Assembly (NCBI GenBank): GCA_033026295.1
Contig: CM065168.1
Location: forward strand, 25,025,306-25,089,305
Reading direction: 5' to 3'
Length of the DNA: 64,000 nt
From: Channa striata
Taxonomy: Eukaryota > Chordata > Actinopteri > Anabantiformes > Channidae
The stretch's first letter is position 1. Each line of letters opens with the position of its first letter. A program made the position numbers and the translations under genes. This document shows positions 12,581 to 25,000 of the stretch, in pieces. The notes beneath the pieces are model-generated. The model saw only the letters and a program-made list of their open reading frames with translations. It did not search any database and had not been told where the DNA came from.

Positions 12581-12634
12581 GAAAGACAGCACATTGATAC
12601 AGAACAACTGTCCTGTATCAATGTGCAGTTTATT
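12581..12634. other. miRNA-precursor-like hairpin
   Basis: Two 22-nt arms (12581-12602 and 12613-12634) pair at 20 of 22 positions, 14 of them without a break next to a 10-nt loop. The size fits a miRNA precursor. It lies between the 3' ends of NUF2 and CFAP57 and outside any open frame that looks real. The seed matches nothing I know. It could equally be a short foldback remnant. Confidence 0.35.
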
Positions 12635-13069
12635 CATGAATAATGATTTTGACCAGTATATGAAAGTAATATATTTTAAATATTTATGTTCATTTGCATT
12701 AAAGAAAGTGCCCAGTGATAATGACATGAAAATGTCTGTGGAGAACAACTAAATACACAGCATGAGGAAGCTAATTTCAAGCATCCACTGTTTCATTAGG
12801 AAGAACCTATTTAATAAAATGATCTCTTAAACCACCTATACAAGCTTGTCTCTTCAAATTAAGGTGAAATGATGAGTTGGTTGTTTTTATTTACTGTTAA
12901 ACTTAAATTCTTTACTTTATTTTTAAACTAATCAATATAATCTTAATAATCTTGCATCAGTGAACATGTGTAGCAATTAGACATTTAGTGTGAATAAAAT
13001 TGCCATCATTAACCGTGGTGGCATGAAAATTGGTGCCTGTTCTTGGAGGGTGTGGTTGAGGTTAGTCTG

Positions 13070-16000
13070 CTAATTAACATCTTTGTGTTTGGGCTCCTTT
13101 TTGAGTCCTTCCTCTGAGGTCGCATTTGACTTCTTCATTGTGGCCATCTGGGTTTTGTAATCTTTAACCTGAGTCTTTGCTGAACGCAGCTCCTTCCGCA
13201 GTTCGTTGATCTCAGTGACCAGAGTCATATTCTCCTGCAGAGACAACAATCACCGTTTGAATTCCTTCAGTTCTTTATAAGAAACCTATGATCTTCAGTG
13301 ACTGGCTACAAGAGAAAATGTTTGGCAGATTTGTGATCCGTTTTACCTTCATGATCTTGATATAAACTTTGTCATGCTGCTCAGCAGATTTGGCCAGCCT
13401 CATCCTGAGGGTGTTAACAGTCCTCTCCATGTGATCACGCTGGCGACAGAATGCCCTCTGAATATCTTCATCGACACTGCTTTTCTCCACCTTAAACACA
13501 GAACACACACAAACACAGAGTTCATATGTTGCCTGCACTTCTTACAATGTATACATGCCTAGCATTCAAACCTTGCCTTGCACTCAGCTGTAAAGGGGTT
13601 GACTGGATGAACCACTCACCCCATTGGTCTGTGCAGCATAGCGTGCATAGATCATCTGCACACTGTCCTTCAGTTTACTCGGGTCCTGGATAAAACCGAC
13701 ACAGTTATGGAGGTCTGATTTCAGCCGCTGAAGGTGGGTCTCCAAATGTTTCACCTGACGGAAGAAAAAATATTCATTAATAAAAATTTTAAATGTCCAT
13801 TTAATGAATTCTAACATAAAGTTGAAGCTAATACAAGATCTCAGTGCCCTGATTTAGTGTCCTCTAATGTGAACCTATTCTTTAATGTAAAGGCAGAGCA
13901 ATAATGCAATGTTTTAAATAAATCCCATCTTCCAGATATAAATGATTTTGTGTAACAAATATTAAAGAATTATGATTATAGTAACACAAAGCAACACTGC
14001 TCTACATACAAATGTTACCAAATACAGTGTCCCATATACTGTACATTGTGTAAATCAATCAATCAATCAATCAATCAATCAAGCAATCACATAACGCAAA
14101 ATTGTTGCCTTCTAGAAGGCTTTAGTTGTGTGCTCACTTTCTGCATCTCCTTGTACATGTCTTTCTCCCGGGTCTTCAGTCTGTGCCTCAGTTCTGACAC
14201 ACTGAGCTTCAGCTGAGTGTTGCTCTTGTCAGTCTGCACCAGCTCCTCCTCCAGCTGCCACAGAGCACACAAAGCACATCACTGCCAGATCCGCAGTCAC
14301 TGTGTCGACTGAACATTTGTTGTTCATAGCAGCACTCTCAACTTAATTCCTTTCTGTTGATTCCAAATGTGAGTAGAAAAACACACATTGTAACCTGCCA
14401 CACATACACACCTGATGGATCCTCTCCTTCTTCTCATTGATGTCTTCTTGTTGAGGCTCTGCCTGCTTTTTCAGCTCATTAAACTGGAAATCAAGAACAA
14501 ACCTCAACTTCTCCAGTTCCTGGTTTTTCTTCTTTAAGCTGGCAATGGTATTATCCTGTATGATTATGTAATTTTCAGAAGTCAGGTTACTTATCCTATT
14601 GAAACTGCAGAGCCTGCTAAAACCAAAGACAGTGGGTCAAATACTGTAGTTCAAGATGGGGCCCTGATCTCAGTCACCTTGTCCTGGTTTGTCTTTTCAT
14701 GTCCAGCAATCTGCCTCTTCAGGTCTTCAATGTCACTCTCCAGGGAGCGGATCAGTCCCAGCAGCCTCTGCCGCTCCTGCTTCAGTTTGTTAATGTCTGT
14801 ACACTTGTCATCAATCTGCCTTTGCAGAGTGTAGAACTGAAGGAGGAACAAACAGGAAAGAAGATTAGGAAAGACAATGCAGACATTACCATTAGAAAAA
14901 CAGACTCAAAATCAAAATCCTGTGGATCAAAAAAATCTTTAGCCACCTTTTGTGTCATGATACCAGTTTCTCCTTTGAGGTTTGTGTTGGCCTCTTTCTC
15001 TGTGTGTAGTTTCTTCTCATACTTGATTTGGATGTCATGGATCTTCCTCTCCTCATCCTCCTCTACCTGCTTTATGATCTCTTTGTACTCACGGATCTGC
15101 TGCTGTGCATCCTCTTGACACTGCAGTAAAAAACAGATTGATACCTTAAGTTCAGATGCCACTAATAGGCAGCGAAGCTCTACCACTTCCTTCTGCTTCC
15201 TCTCATTGACCTGAGCCAGTAGTTGAATCTTCTCCTGGAGCTTGGCCTCATAGTGCTGCCTCAGCTCCTCCAAAGCTTGGATTCTGCTCTCTTCTTTAGT
15301 CTTCAGCTGCTTCTCATAGTCCTCCTGCATTTCTTGACATTTCTGCTGAAGATCCTGGTACCGCTCATGTTCCACAATTAGCTTCTGGCTGTAGGATAAC
15401 TCTGTATCACAGACAGAAACAGATAGAAACACAAGTTACTCCAAAAAAAGACAGATGCATGGGAATGTTGTGTTTGAGTTTGTGGTTTTAGGTGGACGAC
15501 GTATCCTTGTAGAAGAAGAGATACACTGTCCCAGCATTGTGCCAACACTGACTCCTCTTCTTACCCAAATCCTTCAGTTCTTTTGCATGTTTCACAGTCA
15601 CCTCTGCAGAACTCTCCTGGTGCTCCCGCTCCTGCTTCTCCATCTCAATCTTCATGGCCTGCACGTACACCACGTGTTATGATCAAAGAACACAGGCATT
15701 AAATTATACAATCAAATCAAAAGATATCCTAAAAATAGGTTCTCTATTAGTTCTGTAAAAACACAACAGCAATGTTAACACAAGAACTTCAGTCATGTTA
15801 ATTAAATACTTTCTTGGATACTAGCAGACATCTTAAACAGTGGCACAAAAGACAGCTAGCCTGACTTATGTCTGGCTTGAAAGACCTGTTTTGCAGTTTT
15901 CAGAGATTCTATTTGCTGGGTAAACTTCTCTGAAATCTCCTTCATCTTCTCGTTGTAGTTCATGTCCTTCAGGCGGAGCTGGTATTCCTTCTCCATCTGC

Positions 16001-19000
16001 AACTCCTCCAAATGCATCTTCAGCTCCAGCATGTTTTGTGTCTGCAAGAGAGACACACAGAAGCAGGGAACTAAATACTGGAGATCACCAATCAGGCTTA
16101 ATGTGGAATAAATCTGTATTTTAACATTAACTTTCTTTAGATGAACAATGTTTTTCTGTGACATGTAAATGCATTTGGGCACTGAACTCTTGACAGGGGG
16201 TCACATTAACGCTCCTTGGTGTGAAGCATACACTAATAAAACTATAAACCTTAACCACAGAAAGAGGCTGACTCATGAAACCTGAATAATACATTTTTGA
16301 AAGTGATTTTTTTAATGTTTGACCCAATTCTGGTTAAAATCCAGTGGACATTTGCAAAGATATTATGTTGTTGGAAGGTTTGGTAAATGCACGATGGAAC
16401 CACAGTGCCGCAGGATTGTAGTAATGTTCATCAAATCCATGACAAATTTGTCCAGTTTAGAGTGGTGTTTTCAAATGTATTTTTAAAATTTGACTTTGTA
16501 TCACATGACATAATGCACAACTCTGCCCCAGCATCAGAGAGAATTCCGGGAGTGTAGCTTTATTCAGTTAACAGCGAATACAGCAGTATCTTTGGTAGGA
16601 TTTCAGCTGATGTGAGCAGACAGGACAACAAAGAGGAGGGCTGGCAATATTTGTGTATAATAGATAGTTTAACTCCAGGCCCTTTTAAACAGCAGATCTG
16701 CTGTAAGGACATTGAGCTTAAATCTGAAGGACTGCTTTAAACAACTGTGGGGAAGGAATTGTGCAATCCACATGGGGAAGATACTGACACTTTAAAAGAC
16801 TGTATAACAGACTACATCAACTTCAGTGCAGAGGAAACGGTCCCCACCAGGACTGTGAGGTGTTACAAACAATGGATAAACCCTGATATAAAGGCTCTCC
16901 TTCAGGACAAAAAGAGAGATTTAAATCAGGAAGCAAGGAGGAGCTGGGAACTTTGCAGAGAGAGTTGAGAAGGAAGACCAGGGAAGGAAAAACAGGCTAC
17001 AGGAGGAAGATAGAGGACGAGCTGCAACAAGATAATGTCAGTAGATTGTGGAGTTGTGCTCAAAACAATCATTCATCACCCTCAGCTCCCAAGCTGACAG
17101 CTCTCTCTGCACCTCCCTCAGCTGCTTCTAAGGGATAAGCTGGAGCACATGAGCTGGACCAACACCCCTCCACGTGCATACTGGATTACCTCACAGACTG
17201 ACCACAGTGTGAAGGCTCATGAATGCGAGTCGAGACCCCCAGGGAACTGTACTGGCTTCGTGCTCTTTATAGTCTACCCTGCTGACCTAATGTTCACCTC
17301 AGCGACCTGTCACCTGGAGAAATCGTCTGATGACTCTCTGCTCCAGTGCGCAGCTACTGGTCCTACCAACCTGCCCAGTGTTTGGTTGTTGCTTTTGTTG
17401 CTCTTTCCTCTCTTAACTTTCCACTCAGCCCAACCGGTCAAGGCAGGCGTCCGCCCACCCTGAGCCTGGTTCTGCTGGAGGTTTAAAGGGAGTTTTTCCT
17501 CTCCACTGTTGCCTATAGCTGCTCAAGGGGGATTCGTTGGGTTTTCTCTAAATGTCTGTATAGTCTTGACTTTATTATGTAAAGTGGCTTGAGATGACCT
17601 TGTTGTAAATTGGCGCTATATAAATAAAGTTGAATTGAATTGAATTGAATTAGAAATAACAGGGTGTTCACCTAAACAATAAATTGGACTGGACAGATAA
17701 CACAATTACACTTTACAGGAAAAAACAGAGCAGATTCTTTCTTCTGAGGGGAATAAGGTCTTCTGGAGGGCAAGGAGTACTGAAGACCTTTTTTGACTCT
17801 TTGGTGGCCTTAGCCATCTTTTATGGTGTGGTCTGCTGGTGCAGCAGCATCATCTGCTGCTGTGCACACATTACTTTTGTGTTTTGCTTTTTGCTGTCTT
17901 TGTGAACTTTTGGGAAGGTGTCCGGGGAACCCCCTTCAGTTTGTTATCACTACACAGCCCTGTACTTCTCTGCATGGAGAAGCTGGAGATTCCAGCTAAA
18001 CTATGGAAGATGAGGAGAGGCTGCAGAGCGGGACAGAAGGTCCAGGAGAGGAAACAGAAGTATAGACCATATTTACCCTCTGTTATTATGGGAAATGTCC
18101 TATCCCTCTTCAATACGATCGACAAGCTTTCGTCTTTGATCCGGGTGTGGGAGTATAAAGAGTAAAGCCTTTTGTGCTATGTGTGGCTGACTGAAGTAAC
18201 AGGACTCTCTGGATTCCCTGGAGGGGCTTAAACTTGCCCGGGCAGACAGGAAGAGTGAAGTAAAAGGAAAGAAGGGGGACTGACAGTATTTATTAACGAG
18301 AAATTGTGCAACCCAGATACAGCTCTGTTAAGGTGCAACTCTGCTCCAAGGACATTGACTTAGTTGCTACCTGGACTTATATCAGCTAATAATCAAGGGC
18401 ACATAAACCTCCATCACCCAACCCGGTACAATTGCTTCCTGAATACACACAGGGTAAGACGAGAGCCTGCACAGAAGGACAGAGAGGAGCAAGGGGGTTC
18501 AACATTAACTGATTGGAACAATGCACAGGACCGGTGGAGTGGTCTGAACACCATCTCTGGACATGGACAGTGTGGAATCAGAGGGACAGATGAAGGATAC
18601 CTGCGCTTGGCCAATGAATTGAAACTGTTTTTCAACAGTTTTGATTCCAACCCAACTCCCCTGGGTTTCATACATTTCCAATAAAGACTCAAACTCAATC
18701 TGTGAGTTCGGGCTGGACCCGGACTGAGTTTTCATCTTCAAATAGCTGTTGTTGGCTGTGTGTCTGAGGGGAATGAGCTGGACTACAGGTAAGTCATCAT
18801 GGACATTGTGAATTGATATCTGGAGTACAATGCTACCTTAAACCCTGCTAGCGTAATTTGACCAGTTTAGAATCTGTAATGTTGTATTGACATAATGCAC
18901 TCTTTGTTTATGATATTTGGTCAATTCTTGATCACACATGATTTTGACTACTAAGAATTATTTTTAAGTATAACTATATTATCCCTATGACTCACTCTGC

Positions 19001-22000
19001 AGAATAATCACATACATGTCTTAATACACAGGTCTATATATGTTGATATGTTGCTTTAATGCATTAGAGAATTTCATATTCTTATTTCAAGATTAAAAAA
19101 TCACCCTAATGCTTTTGTTAAAGTAATAAAGACAGAACAGACTTTTTGTAATGTTAGACCAAAATTCAATTTTTCTAATTTTTTATAAGATTAACAACCT
19201 AATAGACAGAACAGACTTTTAATGTTAGACCAAAGAATTTAATTTTTTTATAAGATCTACAACCTGACCCAGCCTTAATCCTTAAATTACATTTTTGAGG
19301 ACGCTGCTCCAGCACTTCAGAACCCTGCCTACGTATCTGTGATCCCCAAGGAGAGCTTCTGTTGCTGTTCAGTTTCTGAACGCCAAATGCTGTGTTGCTC
19401 GGGTGACGAAGGACACTTATCGGCATGTTGACTCCAATAGTGTTCTGGAACGCTCAGCTGGCTGGTCCTGGAAACATTCAGAGGCTCTCAGTGACTCTCG
19501 AGTAGGCAAAACTAAGCCTCATGTTAAGCTCTACAAAAACTGATGTGATGAGATCAACCATGTTTATTTCCTAAATGTAACCATAAATATAACCTCACAT
19601 TCTTATCAAAATGATGTAATTTTAACCTGTCAGCAGTATTTTTAATTCTAGGAATAATCCTGGTTTCATTCACCATCCTCTAAATTTTCAGTTTTATTTT
19701 CTGCATTTAAAACAGTTATCGATTTCCCAGTTTATTCTTTGATCTGTAGATTATGCCATCTCTTTTCACCTGTATTTATCCTAGTAGTTATTCGATTAAT
19801 AAATATTCATTTATATATATCAGGGGATGTTGTTTATTCCTTTGGTGACAGAAGTAAGGGATCCATTATTTGCATAGATCACGCTTCTGATTTGTGACTG
19901 GTTAATTTGTTCTGGTTAATTTGCAGTACTATTGTGATGCTCCTGTGAAAGGCCTGTTATCAATATTCATATTGATAACTCCATATTGCTACAATGCACA
20001 GACCTTATCCTCCAGGTCTGACTTGGTAACAAGGATCTCCTCGCTGTGAACGATCTGCCTGTTGGTCTTCAGTCCTCTACCTTCTTTATCAATGATCCTC
20101 CACATCATAAGACAGCCGTCTTCAGACACTGTCATCAAGAACCGATCATCAAATGTGACCAACATCTGAGGACACACAGGATTAATCAGTGAACATTTCT
20201 TAAAGTGGTTAAAGTGAGAGGTAATTTTCTGCTAAATCTTCACAGAGTATTTAAAACACATTCTGTGGTAATGACATTTCGGACAAAGTGCATCATCATT
20301 TCAACCAACCTTGGTGATGGGTCGACAGTGGGCTTGGTACATGATCCATTCCTTCTGAATAGGTAATGGATATTTGATGGCCCTCATGGTACCATTGGAG
20401 GTCCCAGAGAAAACAACTCTACCAGAGTGAGACACTGCAACAGCTGTATGAGCTACCTCGTCAGGAGGAACCTCCCTCAGAACCTGTTTAAAAACCAAGA
20501 TTGAAGAAAGACAGGGGAAATGAAGTTAGAGATATTCAACTTTTTGTGGAATTTATAGAAAACGAAAAAAGTCAATGCTACAGTCATATATTATCCTGAA
20601 AGTTGCGCATTTAAGTAAAAATATTCAATGGTACTTTCTTCATCTCAACAATTTACTGAAAGCTAGCAACAGTGGCGAGTATACCACAACAAAAAAGGGA
20701 ATGTCTCAATAATTTTTTATGTGTCCTTGAGCATCTTGGTCTCATGATGTTAATCGTCATTGAACCAGAACATTTACTGGTTGATTCGTAGATCATACAC
20801 TTGTGATTGTTACATGTTGGAGAACAGCATGTTATGCAATTAGTACTGTAAAATTAAGTTGGACGTGTGCATTCAAACGTTTGGAGAAGGTCAAATTACG
20901 TTCACATGTAAAGGTTTTAGCGTAATTCAGCTGCATTCTAAAACTTCACCTCTAAGTCCCTAACTTTTAAGCAATGAAGAAAACAAAATAGGTCTTGGCA
21001 GATTTTTACATGAGATGTGTAGAAAAAATAAGTATTTTTTTTTACAGTGAAAATGTAATATCTGTCTTGTGTTACAAATGCAGTTGCACGTATTTTGTTT
21101 TCTTCATTCATCACATTTGTCATTTGAACACATTTTTGTAATTTATTTAGTAGTATGAATTTGCTTTTTCAGTTCAGTTTTCAAAAGACGTTAACCTCAC
21201 ATTAATGTAGTTGGGCTTAATGTAGTTGTGACTTGAAACATCTACAGTGGACATCTGGAACCTATATGACAGCACTGGAGGATTATGGGTTCCAGGTAGC
21301 TTCACATTTGATTCTTCTCAAATCTTTTGCAGTTACTTTGTGTCTTTTTTCAACATGTTTTCTTGTGACCCTCTTGACTTTTTTTTTTTTTTACTGACCT
21401 TTAAAAGTCAGTAAATCTCTTTTTCAGCCCATTTTGCCTGAGGTAGAGAAGCTGCCTAATAACTCTGCACACCTTGATATAGGGTGTCAATCTCCTTAGG
21501 CCACACCCTCCCTCACAACTACATATTACCTCCATCTGTCTATCCATCATTTGTAACCGCTTATCCTGTGTGGGTACATGTCACCTGATTGTGCGCACAG
21601 TGTATAACAATGCTAAAGGAGCTCTGAATATGCTATATGTGTAAGTTTCTAAAACTTCTAAACATTTTTCAATGTTTCACTCATAATTTGTTAAGTCGTT
21701 ATACAGAAAGAGATACAGTAGCGTGTTACCTTCTTACCTCGTTTTCTTTGATCTCCTTCAATGTGTGGTCTGTTCCAACCGCCAGGATGGTCTTGCAATT
21801 TGAAGAGAAGGCAATGCCTGTGTAGCTGCAGGACTTGAGGACACTCTCTGATTCGCGCTTGCCAGTCTGTGTGTTCCATGTGTACACTGCACCATCCATC
21901 CCACATGACACCAGGCAGCTGTCATCCAGGCTCCAATCAATACCACGGACCTGCAACAATACAAGCTGTCTAGTTAATGATGAATAAAAGTACACAATAA

Positions 22001-25000
22001 ATCTGGTACACAATATATTTTCAAGCCTGACTTACCTTTCCACTGTGAGCCTTCAGGTTAAAGATATTTTCAAAAGTAGTGAAAGAATAGATGTGAATGA
22101 CATTTCCATTGACTGCTGCAAACATGTGGCCACCATGGCTGAAGGCACACTAGGGTAGAAGGAGGGTGAGGGAGAAGGGAATGAGATGGTCACACGTCAC
22201 GACTGAATCATATAGCAGTACCCAAACAGTCAGCACACACACCTCTCTGCAGCCACAGACAGCAAAGTCCTTGAAGGTGCGGATGTCATCAATAACCAGG
22301 TTCATCAGTCTGAGTTTGTCTGAAAATCCAACCAGAACAAAGAGTCCAGTGGGGTGCAGAGCCAAGCTGTATGCCTCCTCCTGAAATTGCTTGTACAGCT
22401 CCAATGTCCTAGCGACAATTCCCAGAATGCAGTAATGAAGAAACATAGAAGCATGTGTTTGGCAAGCAATACTTAAGGGCTAAATATGGCTAGGTTTGAC
22501 ATGTGTATGTAGTATGTGTATGTGAAAAAAAACAATGAACACAAGGCGCACACAAAATGTGTAAGACTATGTGGAGAAATTGTGTAAACACATCATTGAT
22601 TACAACATGTGATTACTTGCTTTGTCTCATAGTTCCAGATACGGATAGAGTGGTCCAGAGAGCATGTGGCCACAAACGGCTTCCGAATGCAGGTGGATAA
22701 ACCAGTGATACACTTTGAGTGGAAGGACTGGGACAGGAACTCAAAATGTAGCTTTTCTTCCTATAAGAATAGAGCTCGAAAGTTTATATTTCTAAAGGTC
22801 CTATATAAAGCCAAGGAAAGATGCTTGGATTTATAACACACAGAAGAGAATAAAAGCAAACGTTCTGGTGTAAGAAAGAAAAGAGGGAAGAAAATTTTGC
22901 ACAGTGTCAGCTTAAACACAACACTGAAATGATTCATCAAGTCTTGAATATTTTTAATCACATGGTATTGTCGATTTGAACACAGTTTTTATTGGTGCTG
23001 GTACTGGCGGTGATAGTACCCCGTTGTGCATGTCCACAGATGGTAAGTTGACACTGTACAGCTGTCCTTGATCTGTACTGATGACCAGGTCTCCTCAGCT
23101 GGACTGATGCACATGGTGTCAATCTCCTGGGATTCAGCCAGTGTCACCTCATTGCTATAAGGGTCTGAAGGAATCTGAGACAAAATCATACACATCACTG
23201 TGCAACATACAGACCTCTTACAGTGTCCTTGTTAGCATCATCATTTACCTGTATCTCCCTGCTCTTTATGTAACTGTCTTCCTCTGTCTTCTCAAAAAGA
23301 CACACTATGCCAGGACCCACAGAGCACACAAAGCCCTTGGAGAAGGATAGGATGGCTGTGATGCGAGAGACAGTGGTGGTTTCTCCTACATCAGTGATCA
23401 TCCTCATCTCCACTTGCCTGCACAGGCAGTTTGAAAACATGATGATTGCTATTAAAACAGCTGCTGAAATCATTTCAGTGTGACATCAGAGTTGAAATAA
23501 TTTTTTCATGTCAAACATTTAATATCCCCACAAAAGTGAGGATCTGTAAAAAAAAAAAAAAACTCAATATGGAGTGTATGTGCTCACGGCAATTTGTATT
23601 GGGTTCTTAATAAAAATGGGGAAATTTTCCCATTTTTTTAACAGTACAACCACAAATGTAAATGTATTTTTTGAGATTGTATGTGATAGATCAACACAAA
23701 TTGGCACAGAACTGTGAAGTGGAAGGAAAATGATAAACGGTTTTCAAAATGTTTTATAATAAATATATAAAATGTGTGCCATGCATTGGTTCCACTGGAT
23801 TTTAGATGTGGGTATGAAAGTGAATACAAACGCATGCCACTCATTACAAATAAAAATCTGAAAAAACATTTCCAAACCATTTTTCATTTTCCTTTCACTT
23901 TCACTTCCTTTTACAGTTATGTTCTACTTTGTGTTTGTCTATCACATAAAATCACAATAAAATAAATTTATGTTTGTGGTTGTAATGTGACAAAATGTGG
24001 AAAATGTCAAGACAAGGCACAGTATATGAAGATATATCAGGATTTAAGGTCACACTTATTAGTTGAGCTGTGACAAACTCATTGTTTGCCAAGTGCCAAT
24101 GATTTAAAAAAACAAGCGTTTATGTGCCTTTCACAAATTTTACTTTTAAACATAAAACTAGAGATAAATTATTTGCATGCTACATTTTATGTTGACATCT
24201 TCCCAGTCAACTTTTTGTATGCTGGTTTAGCTGTGAAAATTATTGGATCCTTTTTACTTACCAAGTTATTTTAAGTCAAAATGCCAGTCTAGTACATTGG
24301 AAGTCATGGATTGGGTTAACAAATTTCTGTTTAAGTCAAGTGTCAAGTCTTTTGATGAGGAAGACACACGACATGATTCTGATAACTTAGAGGGGCTTTC
24401 TCCTTTATTAAATTTGCACTCAGTTCATTGTTAGTTTGGCATGATGTTGACTTGACACAGTTTAGTCAAACAATGACTTTTATTGCATAAAAACAAACTC
24501 AGCACAACTACATCTAACTCTAAACTCTGTGGGTAGCTGAATTAATTAGGAGCAACAACTGACCTTTCTGGCTGCTCCGGCACAGTCTCAGAATTTATGC
24601 TGATCTCTCTTCGCAGATCTCCAGACTCAAACAGCAGCAGTCTGCCTGTGTCTGTACCGGCAATCACCCGCTCCTCACTCAGCCAGGTGTGACACAGGAA
24701 GTTGATGGTCTCTACCTTTGCGGAGCTGCTCTGTTTCAGGACTCCCTCTGAATACCGGAACAGCTTAAACACGCCAGTTCCACTCACACACAGCTGCATG
24801 TTGTTGTGCGGGTTGAAGCTGACCTGAGGGACAGAGAAACCTGATCAGAGCATACGTCACACATGCCTTCAGCTGTAATCTGGACACAGCATGGATTCTA
24901 CCTGAGTAATAGGATTGTTTGAGTTACTGCTCTTCGCTGATGCCAGGACTTTCTGCTTTTCCCAGTGCCAGAAGATCAGCGTCCAGTCCGGCCCGCCTGT

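Noticed and set aside
21543..21580. Short match to a fish repeat tail (AACCGCTTATCCTGT)
   Set aside because: Too short to define an element or its borders.
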